From Actinomycetes bacterium (GTDB lineage: Bacteria > Actinomycetota > Acidimicrobiia > Acidimicrobiales > RAAP-2): 6,936 nt of DNA. The position numbers were made by a program, and so were the translations under genes. The notes beneath the pieces were generated by a model. It was given only the letters and a program-made list of their open reading frames with translations. It was not told where the DNA came from and did no database searches. The stretch is from positions 1 to 6,936 of the forward strand of contig JAKAZC010000147.1 in the NCBI GenBank assembly GCA_021826655.1, written 5' to 3'. Positions 1-6,936 of this stretch are shown here, in pieces. Position 1 is the first letter of the stretch; every line of letters starts with the position of its first letter.

Positions 1-1338
<1,338 letters not shown>

Positions 1339-1344
1339 CTCATC

Positions 1345-1350
1345 ATGCTA
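1345..1350 (-). promoter_or_regulatory. Putative -10 element of a leaderless ftsH promoter
   Basis: Read on the minus strand, 1350-1345 is TAGCAT, which fits the actinobacterial TANNNT -10 consensus. Exactly six bases separate it from the GTG start at 1338, so transcription would begin at or next to the start codon. The -35 region is weak: GCGTCA at an 18-bp spacer matches TTGACA at only three positions. The absence of a well-placed ribosome binding site supports the call. It is inference without transcript data. Confidence 0.45.
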
Positions 1351-1386
1351 TGCGCCACCGGAGGCGATTGACGCATCGCCCCGGTG

Positions 1387-1442
1387 CCCGACGGAGGCCC
1401 CGGTCCCGATCCCGCCCCGACGGAGGCCCCGGACCCGATCCC
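1387..1442. repeat. Two-copy tandem direct repeat (27-bp copies, 29-bp period)
   Basis: Copy 1 (1387-1413) and copy 2 (1416-1442) match at 26 of 27 bases; they differ only by T at 1403 versus A at 1432. Both begin CCCGACGGAGGCCCCGG and end CCCGATCCC. The repeat lies inside the divergent intergenic region, about 50-105 bp upstream of the ftsH start. It may be a paired protein-binding site or simply a recent slippage duplication; the sequence alone does not decide. Confidence 0.8.
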
Positions 1443-1448
1443 ACCCGT

Positions 1449-1472
1449 CGCCGGGCCGGGCCCGGCCTGGCG
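1449..1472. promoter_or_regulatory. 24-bp near-perfect palindrome, candidate operator
   Basis: The two 12-base arms are inverted complements except for one pair (G1453 against T1468); the core at 1454-1467 is a perfect 14-bp palindrome made only of G and C. It lies 40-63 bp upstream of the GTG start of the protease gene, where an activator or repressor dimer could act on the operon. In RNA it would form a very stable stem. Palindromes of G and C arise by chance more often in high-GC DNA, so its function is uncertain. Confidence 0.4.
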
Positions 1473-1499
1473 CGGTGCCCCGTCGGGGGATCGGGTCGG

Positions 1500-1505
1500 T
1501 ATCGT
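1500..1505 (+). promoter_or_regulatory. Putative -10 element of a leaderless operon promoter
   Basis: TATCGT fits TANNNT and is followed by exactly six bases (GGGAGG) and then the GTG start at 1512. This is the same geometry as at ftsH. The GGGAGG looks like a Shine-Dalgarno core but abuts the start codon with no spacer, too close for ordinary initiation, so a leaderless reading is at least as likely. No convincing -35 hexamer is visible 16-19 bp upstream. Confidence 0.4.
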
Positions 1506-1511
1506 GGGAGG

Positions 1512-2453
1512 GTGAACGACCGGCCCGAACAGGCGGTGGACGCCACGGGCCCCGTCGCACCGCTCCCGTCGACGTCCTCGGACTCGTCCACGGGCGCCCC
1601 GAGGCCGGACGGACCCGCCACGTCCCGGTGGAGAGCGGCCCTGACCGGCGACCTTTCGCTTGGACGCCAGCTCGACCACGGGGCGGCACCCGAGGACCGC
1701 ACCTCGGCGTGGATGTGGCTGCTCTACGCCGGACTTGGGTTCCTGGGCGGGCAGGTACTGGCCGCGATCCTCGGGAGCATCGGGATCGCCCTGGCGAGCG
1801 ACCACCGCTCGCTCGCCGTCCTGTCCAAGCTGGCGGAACCACCGACCTGGTTCGTCGTCTGCTCGCTCTTCGGACTGTGGGGTGGATTCCTCGGGGCGGC
1901 GGTTCTCGCCAGCCGACTCCACGGCACGAAGAAGGTCCGTGTCGACCTGGGCGTGCGCTTCCGATGGATCGATCTGATCGGGATCCCGATCGGGTTCGGT
2001 TCGCAGTATCTCATCGCCCTGCTGTATCTGCCGGTCGAATCACATATCCACGACTTCCACCAGCGCTTCGGCGCGCCGGCCCAGCGACTTACGGGAAGTG
2101 CCCACGGATTCAACTGGTTCGTCATCGGGGTGGCTACGGTGGTCGGGGCACCGTTCTTCGAGGAATTGTTCTTCCGGGGTGTCGTCCTGCGGGCACTCGC
2201 CCGGTTGTTCGGCCGCTGGGGGCGTTGGGTCGGTCCCGGACTCGCAGTCGGCATCACCGGCATCGTGTTCGCGGCGATCCACGCAGAGGCGCTCCAATTC
2301 GCCGGCCTGGCGGTGTTCGGTGTGGTACTCGGGCTCGTGTCGTACCGGACGGGCCGACTCGGCATGAACATCGTGGCCCACGGTGCGTTCAACCTCCTGG
2401 CGCTCACCGCGGTGGTCTCCCCTGCGGTGCTCGGCTTGCGGGGCCTGGCCTGA
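1512..2453 (+). CDS. CPBP-family (CAAX/Abi type) intramembrane glutamic protease
   Basis: The 313-residue protein belongs to the CPBP/Rce1-like family (Pfam Abi/CAAX, PF02517). These are polytopic proteases that cleave within or near the membrane; bacterial members act in protein secretion, bacteriocin self-immunity or regulated proteolysis, and most have unknown substrates. Family motifs are intact: EELFFR (Glu217, Glu218, Arg222), FAAIH (Phe253, His257) and a third motif HGAFN (His290, Asn294). About seven membrane segments are visible from residue 66 to the C-terminus. The first 60 or so residues are rich in Pro, Ser, Thr, Gly and Asp, look disordered and precede TM1. GTG 1512 was chosen because in-frame starts further upstream (TTG 1326, ATG 1350) would add an arginine-rich low-complexity stretch running through the intergenic repeats. 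The next gene begins one base after the stop codon, so it heads an operon. The substrate cannot be told from sequence. Confidence 0.9.
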   Translation: MNDRPEQAVDATGPVAPLPSTSSDSSTGAPRPDGPATSRWRAALTGDLSLGRQLDHGAAPEDRTSAWMWLLYAGLGFLGGQVLAAILGSIGIALASDHRSLAVLSKLAEPPTWFVVCSLFGLWGGFLGAAVLASRLHGTKKVRVDLGVRFRWIDLIGIPIGFGSQYLIALLYLPVESHIHDFHQRFGAPAQRLTGSAHGFNWFVIGVATVVGAPFFEELFFRGVVLRALARLFGRWGRWVGPGLAVGITGIVFAAIHAEALQFAGLAVFGVVLGLVSYRTGRLGMNIVAHGAFNLLALTAVVSPAVLGLRGLA

Positions 2454-2454
2454 G

Positions 2455-5001
2455 ATGACGGAGGAGGACGTCGGGAAACCGGCACCGGGTGCCGACGACG
2501 GGCGCTCCGCGATCGGTGACGGCGACCCGGACCCGGTGACACCGCTCCACGACGCACCCGTGCCCGGCGCCGGTCGGACGCACCGGTGGGACAGGGTCAC
2601 CCGCCGGACGGCGTGGCCGGCGTGGGCGAATGCCGCGGCCATCGTCGGGGTGATGGCGGTCACCCTGTCACAGCTCCATCCGAACCTGCTCGTCCTCGGC
2701 ACCACCACGGCAGGCGGCGACACCGGCGCCCACGTCGCCCTGCCCGCCTTCCTCGAGTCGCACCTGCTCGTGCACGGCCAGATCACCGGTTGGGATCCCG
2801 GCTGGTACGACGGCTTCCCGCTCTACACGTTCTACTTCCCGCTGCCGGGTCTGCTCACGGTGCTGGTCAACGCCGTCGTGTCCTACGACGTGGCGTTCAA
2901 GCTGGTCACGGTCCTGGGCAGCCTGCTCCTGCCGCTGTGCGCCTGGGCGTTCGGGAGGCTCGCCCGGATGCGTGACCCGGCACCGGCCTGCCTGGCCGCC
3001 GCCACGCTCCCCTTCCTGTTCGAGCCGAGCTTCTCCATCTACGGGGGGAACCTGCTGTCGACCCTGGCCGGTGAGTACTCGTTCTCCCTGGGTCTGTCCC
3101 TGTCGCTCCTGTTCCTCGGGGTCGTGGCCGCCGGACTGCGCACCGGGCGCCATCGGGCGCTGGCCGCCGTCCTCTTCGCGGCGACGTTGCTCTGCCACCT
3201 GATTCCGGCTCTGTTCGCGGCGGTGGGGGCGGTCGTACTGCTCCTGCTGGACGCGGACCTGGTCCGTACGTTCGGTCGGAGCAGGCGGGCGGTGGCCGCC
3301 GGACACCGGTGGGGCGGTCGCGTCCTGTGGTCGGTGGCCGCCGGCGCGGTCGGCCTCGGTCTGTGCGCCTGGTGGTTGGTGCCCTTCGGCCTCGAGCAGG
3401 CGTATACGACCAACATGGGATATACGAAGGTCTTCGGCTATCCCCACCTGCTCTTCCCCGGGTCGTTCCGGTGGGTGCTGCTCCTCGGCGTGGTCGGCGT
3501 GGTGGCCATGGTCGTCCGGCGCAACCGCATCGCCCTGTTCCTCGTGATCATGGCGGTCCTCGCCGCGGCCGCCATGATCCTGGACCCGGCCAGCAAGCTC
3601 TACAACGTCCGCTTCCTGCCGCTGTGGTTCCTCTGCCTCTACCTGCTGGCCGGGTATGCGGTCGCCGAGGTCGTAGCCGGCGCGGCCCGCCTGGCGCGCC
3701 GCCGGCGCCTCAGCCTGTGGGTGCGCGACGTCCGTCGTCGGCTGCGATCCGACGACGTCACGGACCCGTCGCCCGGGAGGCGGATCACGCCCCACCGCCG
3801 TCCGGTGCCAGTGGCGGTCGCCGCTGGCGCGGTGGTGGGCCCTCTGGTGGCGCTGGCCGGTGCCTGTCTGGCGGTCGTGCCGCCGTTGGCAGTGCCCGCC
3901 GCCACCCTGGCCCGGATCGGGGTGCACGTCGGCCCCGACCAGCCGAGCGCCTGGGCCGAGTGGAACTACAGCGGCTACCAGAGGAAGCCCGACTATCCCG
4001 AGTTCCAGGCGGTGATCCAGATGATGCGCCAGGTGGGGGCCGAGCAGGGGTGCGGGCGGGCCATGTGGGAGTACGACCCGTCGCTCAACCGGTTCGGTAC
4101 GACGGAGTCGCTGATGCTGCTGCCGTATTTCACCAACGGCTGCATCGACTCGCAGGAGGGGCTGCTCTTCGAATCGGCCTCGACGACGCCGTTCCACTTC
4201 ATCAACCAGGACGAACTGTCCCCCAACCCGTCCCGTGCCGTTGTCGACGAGCCGATCGGGGCCTACGGCGGACTCGACGTGCCGCTCGGGATCGAACACC
4301 TCCAGCAGATGGGGGTGCGGTACCTGCTGGCGTCGTCCACCACCGTCCAGTCCGCGGCGTCCGCCGACCCGGCGGCCACGCTGGTCGGCACGACCGGACC
4401 GTGGAGTACCTCGTACAACGGGCAACCGCTCGACACCACGTGGAAGGTCTACCGGATCGCCGACTCGCAGCTGGTCGTCCCGCTGACCAACCGACCCGTC
4501 GTCTGGCAGGGCGTCGCCCCGGGGCAGTCGTCCTGGCTGCCGCCGGCCGTCGCCTGGTACAACGCGCCGTCCCGGTGGGACGTGGTGCCGGCCGCCAACG
4601 GGCCGGCGGACTGGTCCCGTGTGGCGGTCGGGGCGCGGCGTCCGGCCGCGGTCCCGGAGCCGAAGACCACGGTGACCGACGTGCGCCAGAGCGACCAGTC
4701 GATCTCGTTCCACGTCGACCGTGTAGGCGTGCCCGTCGAGGTCCGGGTGTCGTACTTCCCGAACTGGCGGGCATCGGGCGCCACGGGTCCGTACAGGGTC
4801 GCGCCGAACCTCATGGTGGTCGTTCCGACCAGCCATTCCGTGACCCTGATCTACGGGCGGTCCGCAGCTGACGACCTGGGCCTGGTCCTGACGGCGGCGG
4901 CCGTGGCCGCGGCGGTGGCGTTGGCGATCGTGGACCGGCGGAGGCGGCGGGCGACACGGGCGGCGCAGACGGCGCACCCGTCCGGGACGATCAGCGCGTG
5001 A
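2455..5001 (+). CDS. Large polytopic membrane protein, '6-pyruvoyl-tetrahydropterin synthase-related' type with GT-C-like features
   Basis: The protein is 848 residues. A hydrophilic acidic/proline-rich N-tail (1-52) precedes about ten to twelve membrane segments between residues 57 and 480. The first outer loop carries GGDTGAH (87-93), then WDPGWYDGFPLYTFYFP (113-129), and later GEYSF (206-210) and NVRFLP (384-389). This order resembles membrane proteins labelled PTPS-related (PF10131) and GT-C glycosyltransferases, which use an acidic residue in the first outer loop and lipid-linked sugar donors. Residues 411-452 form an Arg-rich loop, probably cytosolic. A large extracytoplasmic domain (about 490-805) ends with a YfhO-like stretch (SYFPNWRASG, then hydrophobic strands). 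It is followed by a last membrane helix (about 806-825) and an Arg-rich tail. The family name does not imply pterin synthesis. A glycosyltransferase role is inferred. ATG 2455 was chosen for its 1-nt distance from the previous stop; an in-frame upstream start at 2383 would overlap that gene. The stop overlaps the next gene's start. Confidence 0.85.
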   Translation: MTEEDVGKPAPGADDGRSAIGDGDPDPVTPLHDAPVPGAGRTHRWDRVTRRTAWPAWANAAAIVGVMAVTLSQLHPNLLVLGTTTAGGDTGAHVALPAFLESHLLVHGQITGWDPGWYDGFPLYTFYFPLPGLLTVLVNAVVSYDVAFKLVTVLGSLLLPLCAWAFGRLARMRDPAPACLAAATLPFLFEPSFSIYGGNLLSTLAGEYSFSLGLSLSLLFLGVVAAGLRTGRHRALAAVLFAATLLCHLIPALFAAVGAVVLLLLDADLVRTFGRSRRAVAAGHRWGGRVLWSVAAGAVGLGLCAWWLVPFGLEQAYTTNMGYTKVFGYPHLLFPGSFRWVLLLGVVGVVAMVVRRNRIALFLVIMAVLAAAAMILDPASKLYNVRFLPLWFLCLYLLAGYAVAEVVAGAARLARRRRLSLWVRDVRRRLRSDDVTDPSPGRRITPHRRPVPVAVAAGAVVGPLVALAGACLAVVPPLAVPAATLARIGVHVGPDQPSAWAEWNYSGYQRKPDYPEFQAVIQMMRQVGAEQGCGRAMWEYDPSLNRFGTTESLMLLPYFTNGCIDSQEGLLFESASTTPFHFINQDELSPNPSRAVVDEPIGAYGGLDVPLGIEHLQQMGVRYLLASSTTVQSAASADPAATLVGTTGPWSTSYNGQPLDTTWKVYRIADSQLVVPLTNRPVVWQGVAPGQSSWLPPAVAWYNAPSRWDVVPAANGPADWSRVAVGARRPAAVPEPKTTVTDVRQSDQSISFHVDRVGVPVEVRVSYFPNWRASGATGPYRVAPNLMVVVPTSHSVTLIYGRSAADDLGLVLTAAAVAAAVALAIVDRRRRRATRAAQTAHPSGTISA

Positions 5002-5648
5002 TGGGCTACCTGCTCGGGATGTTCCCGCTGTCCACCGTCCTGTTCCCCGAGGCCGGCCTGCCGCTGCACGTGTTCGAGGAGCGCTACCGGACCTTGATGA
5101 GCGTGTGCCTGGAGTCGGACGGCGAATTCGGTGTCGTGCTGATCGCACGCGGGTCGGAGGTTGGCGGTGGCGAACAGCGGACCGATGTCGGGACGGTCGC
5201 CCGCATCGCCAATGTCGCCGAGCTCGACGACGGGCGCTTGCTGGTGGTGGCGACCGGTGTGCGCCGGGTGCGTGTGGAGGAGTGGCTGGTGGACGACCCG
5301 TACCCCCGAGCGTTGGTCGAGGACCTGCCCGAACCGGGCGCACCGTGCCCCGGTGACGTACTGACCGGTGCCGAAGGCTCGTTGCGGCGACTCCGGTCCC
5401 TGCTGTCCGAGCTCGGCGACGTTCCGGCGCTCCCGCACAGCCTGCGGATCTCGGGGGATCCCGGCGAGATCGGTTGGCAGCTGTGCGACATGGCGCCCCT
5501 GGTCTCGCTCGACCTGCAGCGCCTGCTCGTCGCCGACGGGCTCGAGATGCGGATGCGTGTGCTGGTGGACCTGTGCGACGCCATGAGCGGGGACGTCATC
5601 GGCCTGCTGGCCGGCGGTGAGGTGGGCGGGATCGGCGGACCCGCCTGA
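4998..5648 (+). CDS. Stand-alone LON substrate-binding domain protein (no ATPase or peptidase)
   Basis: The 216-residue protein consists almost wholly of a LON N-terminal/substrate-binding domain (PF02190). The hallmark start is FPLSTVLFPEAGLPLHVFEERYR, split here as FPLSTVLFPEAG (9-20) followed by LPLHVFEERYR (21-31). A beta-rich core (about 45-95, with GTVARI at 65-70) and a helical end with LQRLLVADGLEMRMR (173-187) follow. Full Lon adds an AAA+ module and a Ser-Lys peptidase; neither is present, and about 200 residues is usual for the single-domain form. Such proteins occur across bacteria and may bind unfolded or specific proteins, but their role is poorly known. The start is either GTG 4998 (GTGA overlap with the previous stop) or ATG 5001 (TGATG overlap); they differ by one codon. 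Either way translation is probably coupled to the membrane protein upstream. There is no signal peptide or membrane helix, so it is cytosolic. Confidence 0.92.
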   Translation: MMGYLLGMFPLSTVLFPEAGLPLHVFEERYRTLMSVCLESDGEFGVVLIARGSEVGGGEQRTDVGTVARIANVAELDDGRLLVVATGVRRVRVEEWLVDDPYPRALVEDLPEPGAPCPGDVLTGAEGSLRRLRSLLSELGDVPALPHSLRISGDPGEIGWQLCDMAPLVSLDLQRLLVADGLEMRMRVLVDLCDAMSGDVIGLLAGGEVGGIGGPA

Positions 5649-5676
5649 CCCACCTGACCCGCCTGACCCACCTGAT
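5641..5676 (+). repeat. Four 9-bp tandem units (CCRCCTGAC) giving four in-frame stops
   Basis: Units lie at 5641-5649, 5650-5658, 5659-5667 and 5668-5676 (the last ends in T). The unit length is a multiple of three, so each repeats a TGA in the frame of the LON-domain gene (5646, 5655, 5664 and 5673). The array begins in the last codons of the gene, so it probably grew by slippage of its own 3' end. Confidence 0.85.
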
Positions 5677-5684
5677 CCCCTCGA

Positions 5685-5704
5685 ACCGACCGACCGACCG
5701 ACCG
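5685..5704. repeat. Tetranucleotide repeat (ACCG)x5
   Basis: Five exact ACCG units run from 5685 to 5704; after one extra A a sixth ACCG follows at 5706-5709. The array is non-coding and lies in the convergent gap. It is a plausible slippage site but has no obvious phase-variable gene to control. Confidence 0.85.
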
Positions 5705-5715
5705 AACCGAATCAG

Positions 5716-5742
5716 CGGATCCGACCGGCCTCGGCGGGTCCG
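5716..5742. terminator. Hairpin between convergent genes, possible bidirectional terminator
   Basis: CGGATCC (5716-5722) pairs with GGGTCCG (5736-5742), with one G-U pair. Inside it CCG (5725-5727) pairs with CGG (5732-5734) around a GCCT loop. It ends 4 bp from the amidase stop codon and lies about 70 bp past the LON-domain stop. No T-run follows on either strand, as is usual for high-GC actinobacterial terminators, so the call rests on the stem and position only. Confidence 0.5.
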
Positions 5743-5746
5743 AGTG

Positions 5747-6936
5747 TCAGGGGACCTCTCGCTGGACCAAGAACTCCGTGATTCCGTCGGCGAGTCCGCG
5801 AGCGGCCTGTTGGCGCCACCCGGGATCCTCCATCAGCGCCGCGTCGACCGGGTTCTGCATGTTGCCGCACTCGATCAGCACCTTCGGCACCGTCGACAGG
5901 TTGAGGCCACCCAGATCGGACCGGGGATCGATACCGCCACTGCCGGCGTAGTCCGACACCGGCATCCCGGTATCGGCCAGGAAACGGTCCCGGACGTCGG
6001 CACCGAGCAGTCCCGACGGGGCCACGATGGATCGGTTGTCGCTGATCGAGCTGACGACCGGGAGGGGTACGTCGACCGCGAAGCCCCGTCCGGTCGGCGG
6101 ACCGCCATCGCCGTGGATCGACACCGCTGCGTCCGAACCGGCGGCGTTCCCGATCGCGGCCCGGGTGTCGACGCACGGACCGACTCCGGTGTCCGAGGTC
6201 CGGGTCAGGACGACGGTGGCACCTCCCGCCTGCAGCAGCGCGGCGAGCCGGGTGGCCACGTCGAAGTTGAAGGCGTGCTCGTCGTACCCGGCGGGGGTCG
6301 AGGTGCCCGCGGTGTCGCACGGTTCGGTGAACCCACCCCCGTCGATCGGCGCGGCGACGGTCCCGGGGGCCCCGCCGTTCCCTCCGTCGTGACCCGGATC
6401 GATGGTGACGACTTCGCCGACCAGGGGTGGCACGTGGACCGATCCGAGGAAGGCCGCCCCCCCGAAGGCGTAGACGGAGCCGTCCGACGATACGATCCGG
6501 TAGCCGGCGCCTCCCGAGTCGAGCGAGACGGCGCCCCGCTGCAGGAGGCCGACGGCGGAGCCGGCGAACGGTGCCCCGAAGGAGAACAGCCCGCCGTCGG
6601 CGGCAACGAGGCGGTAGCCGGTGCCTGCCGCATGCATGCCCACCACCGGCGAATCGAGGGCGATGGAGCCGGTCGACCCCAGGAACGGCGCGTCGCCGAA
6701 CGCGAAGACCCCACCGTCGGAGGCGACCAGCCAGTACCCGCCGCCGTCGGCGGTGGCCGCCATGCCGACGATGGGCCGGTCGAGCGCCTGTCCGCCCATC
6801 GACCCGTGGAACGCGGCATCGCCGTACGCGAAGACCCCACCGTCGGAGGCGACCATCCAGTAGCCGAGATCCGAAGGCGTCGGGGCCAACCCGACCACGG
6901 GGCGCACGAGGGGAAGCGAGCCGGCCGACCCCTCGA
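5747..6936 (-). CDS. Repeat-bearing N-acetylmuramoyl-L-alanine amidase (Amidase_3), 5' end outside the window
   Basis: About 395 C-terminal residues are visible and the reading frame runs open through the window edge. Numbering below counts from the codon at 6907-6905, an internal GTG that is probably not the start. Residues up to about 158 are 'GYWLVASDGGVFAFGDA'-type repeats. Residues 166-386 form a zinc-dependent Amidase_3 domain (PF01520), which cuts the bond between MurNAc and the stem peptide in peptidoglycan. Expected residues are all present: His173 (IDPGH), Glu210 (DEHAFN), His265 (SIHGD) and catalytic Glu346 (IECGNMQN). The stretches GDGGPPTGRGF (266-276) and NPVDAALME (352-360), with Cys197 and Cys245, closely recall mycobacterial Rv3717, whose two cysteines form a disulfide; this comparison is from memory. 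It should act outside the membrane, and a signal peptide would lie beyond the window. It ends convergently with the operon. The domain looks intact and active. Confidence 0.93.
   Translation of the reverse strand, partial: EGSAGSLPLVRPVVGLAPTPSDLGYWMVASDGGVFAYGDAAFHGSMGGQALDRPIVGMAATADGGGYWLVASDGGVFAFGDAPFLGSTGSIALDSPVVGMHAAGTGYRLVAADGGLFSFGAPFAGSAVGLLQRGAVSLDSGGAGYRIVSSDGSVYAFGGAAFLGSVHVPPLVGEVVTIDPGHDGGNGGAPGTVAAPIDGGGFTEPCDTAGTSTPAGYDEHAFNFDVATRLAALLQAGGATVVLTRTSDTGVGPCVDTRAAIGNAAGSDAAVSIHGDGGPPTGRGFAVDVPLPVVSSISDNRSIVAPSGLLGADVRDRFLADTGMPVSDYAGSGGIDPRSDLGGLNLSTVPKVLIECGNMQNPVDAALMEDPGWRQQAARGLADGITEFLVQREVP
6434..6936 (-). repeat. Array of ~40-residue GYWLVASDGG-type protein repeats within the amidase gene
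   Basis: Four units begin with Gly-Tyr at residues 15, 57, 97 and 135 of the visible numbering, giving spacings of 42, 40 and 38. A partial earlier unit (EGSAGSLPLVRPVVGLAPT) shows that the array continues upstream. The consensus is GYWLVASDGGVFAFGDA, then F-x-GS, then a stretch ending PVVGMA. The first two units are nearly identical even in DNA: 6700-6729 and 6826-6855 match over 30 bases, 126 bp apart. The later two diverge (GYRLVAADGG, GYRIVSSDGS) and shorten towards the amidase domain. Repeats of this length rich in beta-branched and aromatic residues could form propeller blades or a wall-binding surface; that is inference. Confidence 0.85.

Noticed and set aside
1344..1352. ATG codons just upstream of the ftsH GTG on the minus strand as alternative starts
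   Set aside because: They are in a different frame and reach a TGA after one more codon; the FtsH frame has a TAG 12 nt upstream of the GTG, so only the GTG can serve.
3309..4871. 520-codon plus-strand open frame overlapping the membrane protein in another frame
   Set aside because: The product is Arg/Gly/Ala-rich without domains, while the overlapping frame has membrane helices and family motifs.
2455..5001. Assignment of the membrane protein to pterin metabolism
   Set aside because: The family name mentions 6-pyruvoyl-tetrahydropterin synthase, but the protein is polytopic and shows no pterin synthase fold or zinc-histidine motif.
2668..5343. Very long open frame (891 codons) on the minus strand opposite the large membrane protein
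   Set aside because: The translation is Arg/Gly/Pro/His-rich low complexity with no recognisable domain. It spans two well-supported plus-strand genes, as expected for antisense frames in high-GC DNA.
6905..6907. GTG at 6907-6905 as the true start of the amidase protein
   Set aside because: The repeat pattern continues in frame upstream to the window edge, and no signal peptide follows the GTG, so the gene begins outside the window.

Overview
The window is high-GC DNA with dense coding on both strands and short intergenic gaps. Its gene content points to an actinobacterium, probably of the Acidimicrobiia or a related lineage. The evidence is an FtsH with a proline-rich N-terminal tail and an HEGGH zinc motif, an amidase resembling mycobacterial Rv3717, and the 'GYWLVASDGGVFAFGDA' repeat that I associate with Acidimicrobiia surface proteins. 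The taxonomic placement is an inference from memory of these families.

Layout. Positions 1-1338 (minus) hold the N-terminal 446 codons of ftsH, the membrane AAA+ zinc protease; the window edge cuts it just after the HEGGH motif. A 173-bp divergent intergenic region (1339-1511) follows. It holds a -10-like hexamer for each flanking gene, each placed for leaderless transcription, plus a 29-bp-period tandem repeat and a 24-bp near-perfect palindrome. Positions 1512-5648 (plus) form a tight three-gene operon: a CPBP/CAAX-type intramembrane protease, an 848-residue polytopic membrane protein of the '6-pyruvoyl-tetrahydropterin synthase-related' type with glycosyltransferase-C-like features, and a stand-alone LON substrate-binding-domain protein. 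The first junction has a 1-nt gap and the second is a GTGATG overlap, so translation is probably coupled.

A 98-bp convergent gap (5649-5746) holds short tandem repeats and a hairpin that may be a bidirectional terminator. Positions 5747-6936 (minus) are the C-terminal part of a secreted-type protein. It joins at least four decaying ~40-residue repeats to a complete N-acetylmuramoyl-L-alanine amidase (Amidase_3) domain with all expected zinc and catalytic residues. Its N-terminus lies beyond the window.

Together the genes suggest envelope housekeeping: membrane protein quality control (FtsH and possibly the operon's protease and LON-domain protein), possible envelope glycan synthesis, and peptidoglycan hydrolysis. 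No mobile element, CRISPR array, tRNA or rRNA was seen. The most unusual points are the repeat-amidase fusion, the paired leaderless-type starts at the divergent promoters, and the grouping of a GT-C-like protein with two proteolysis-related proteins.
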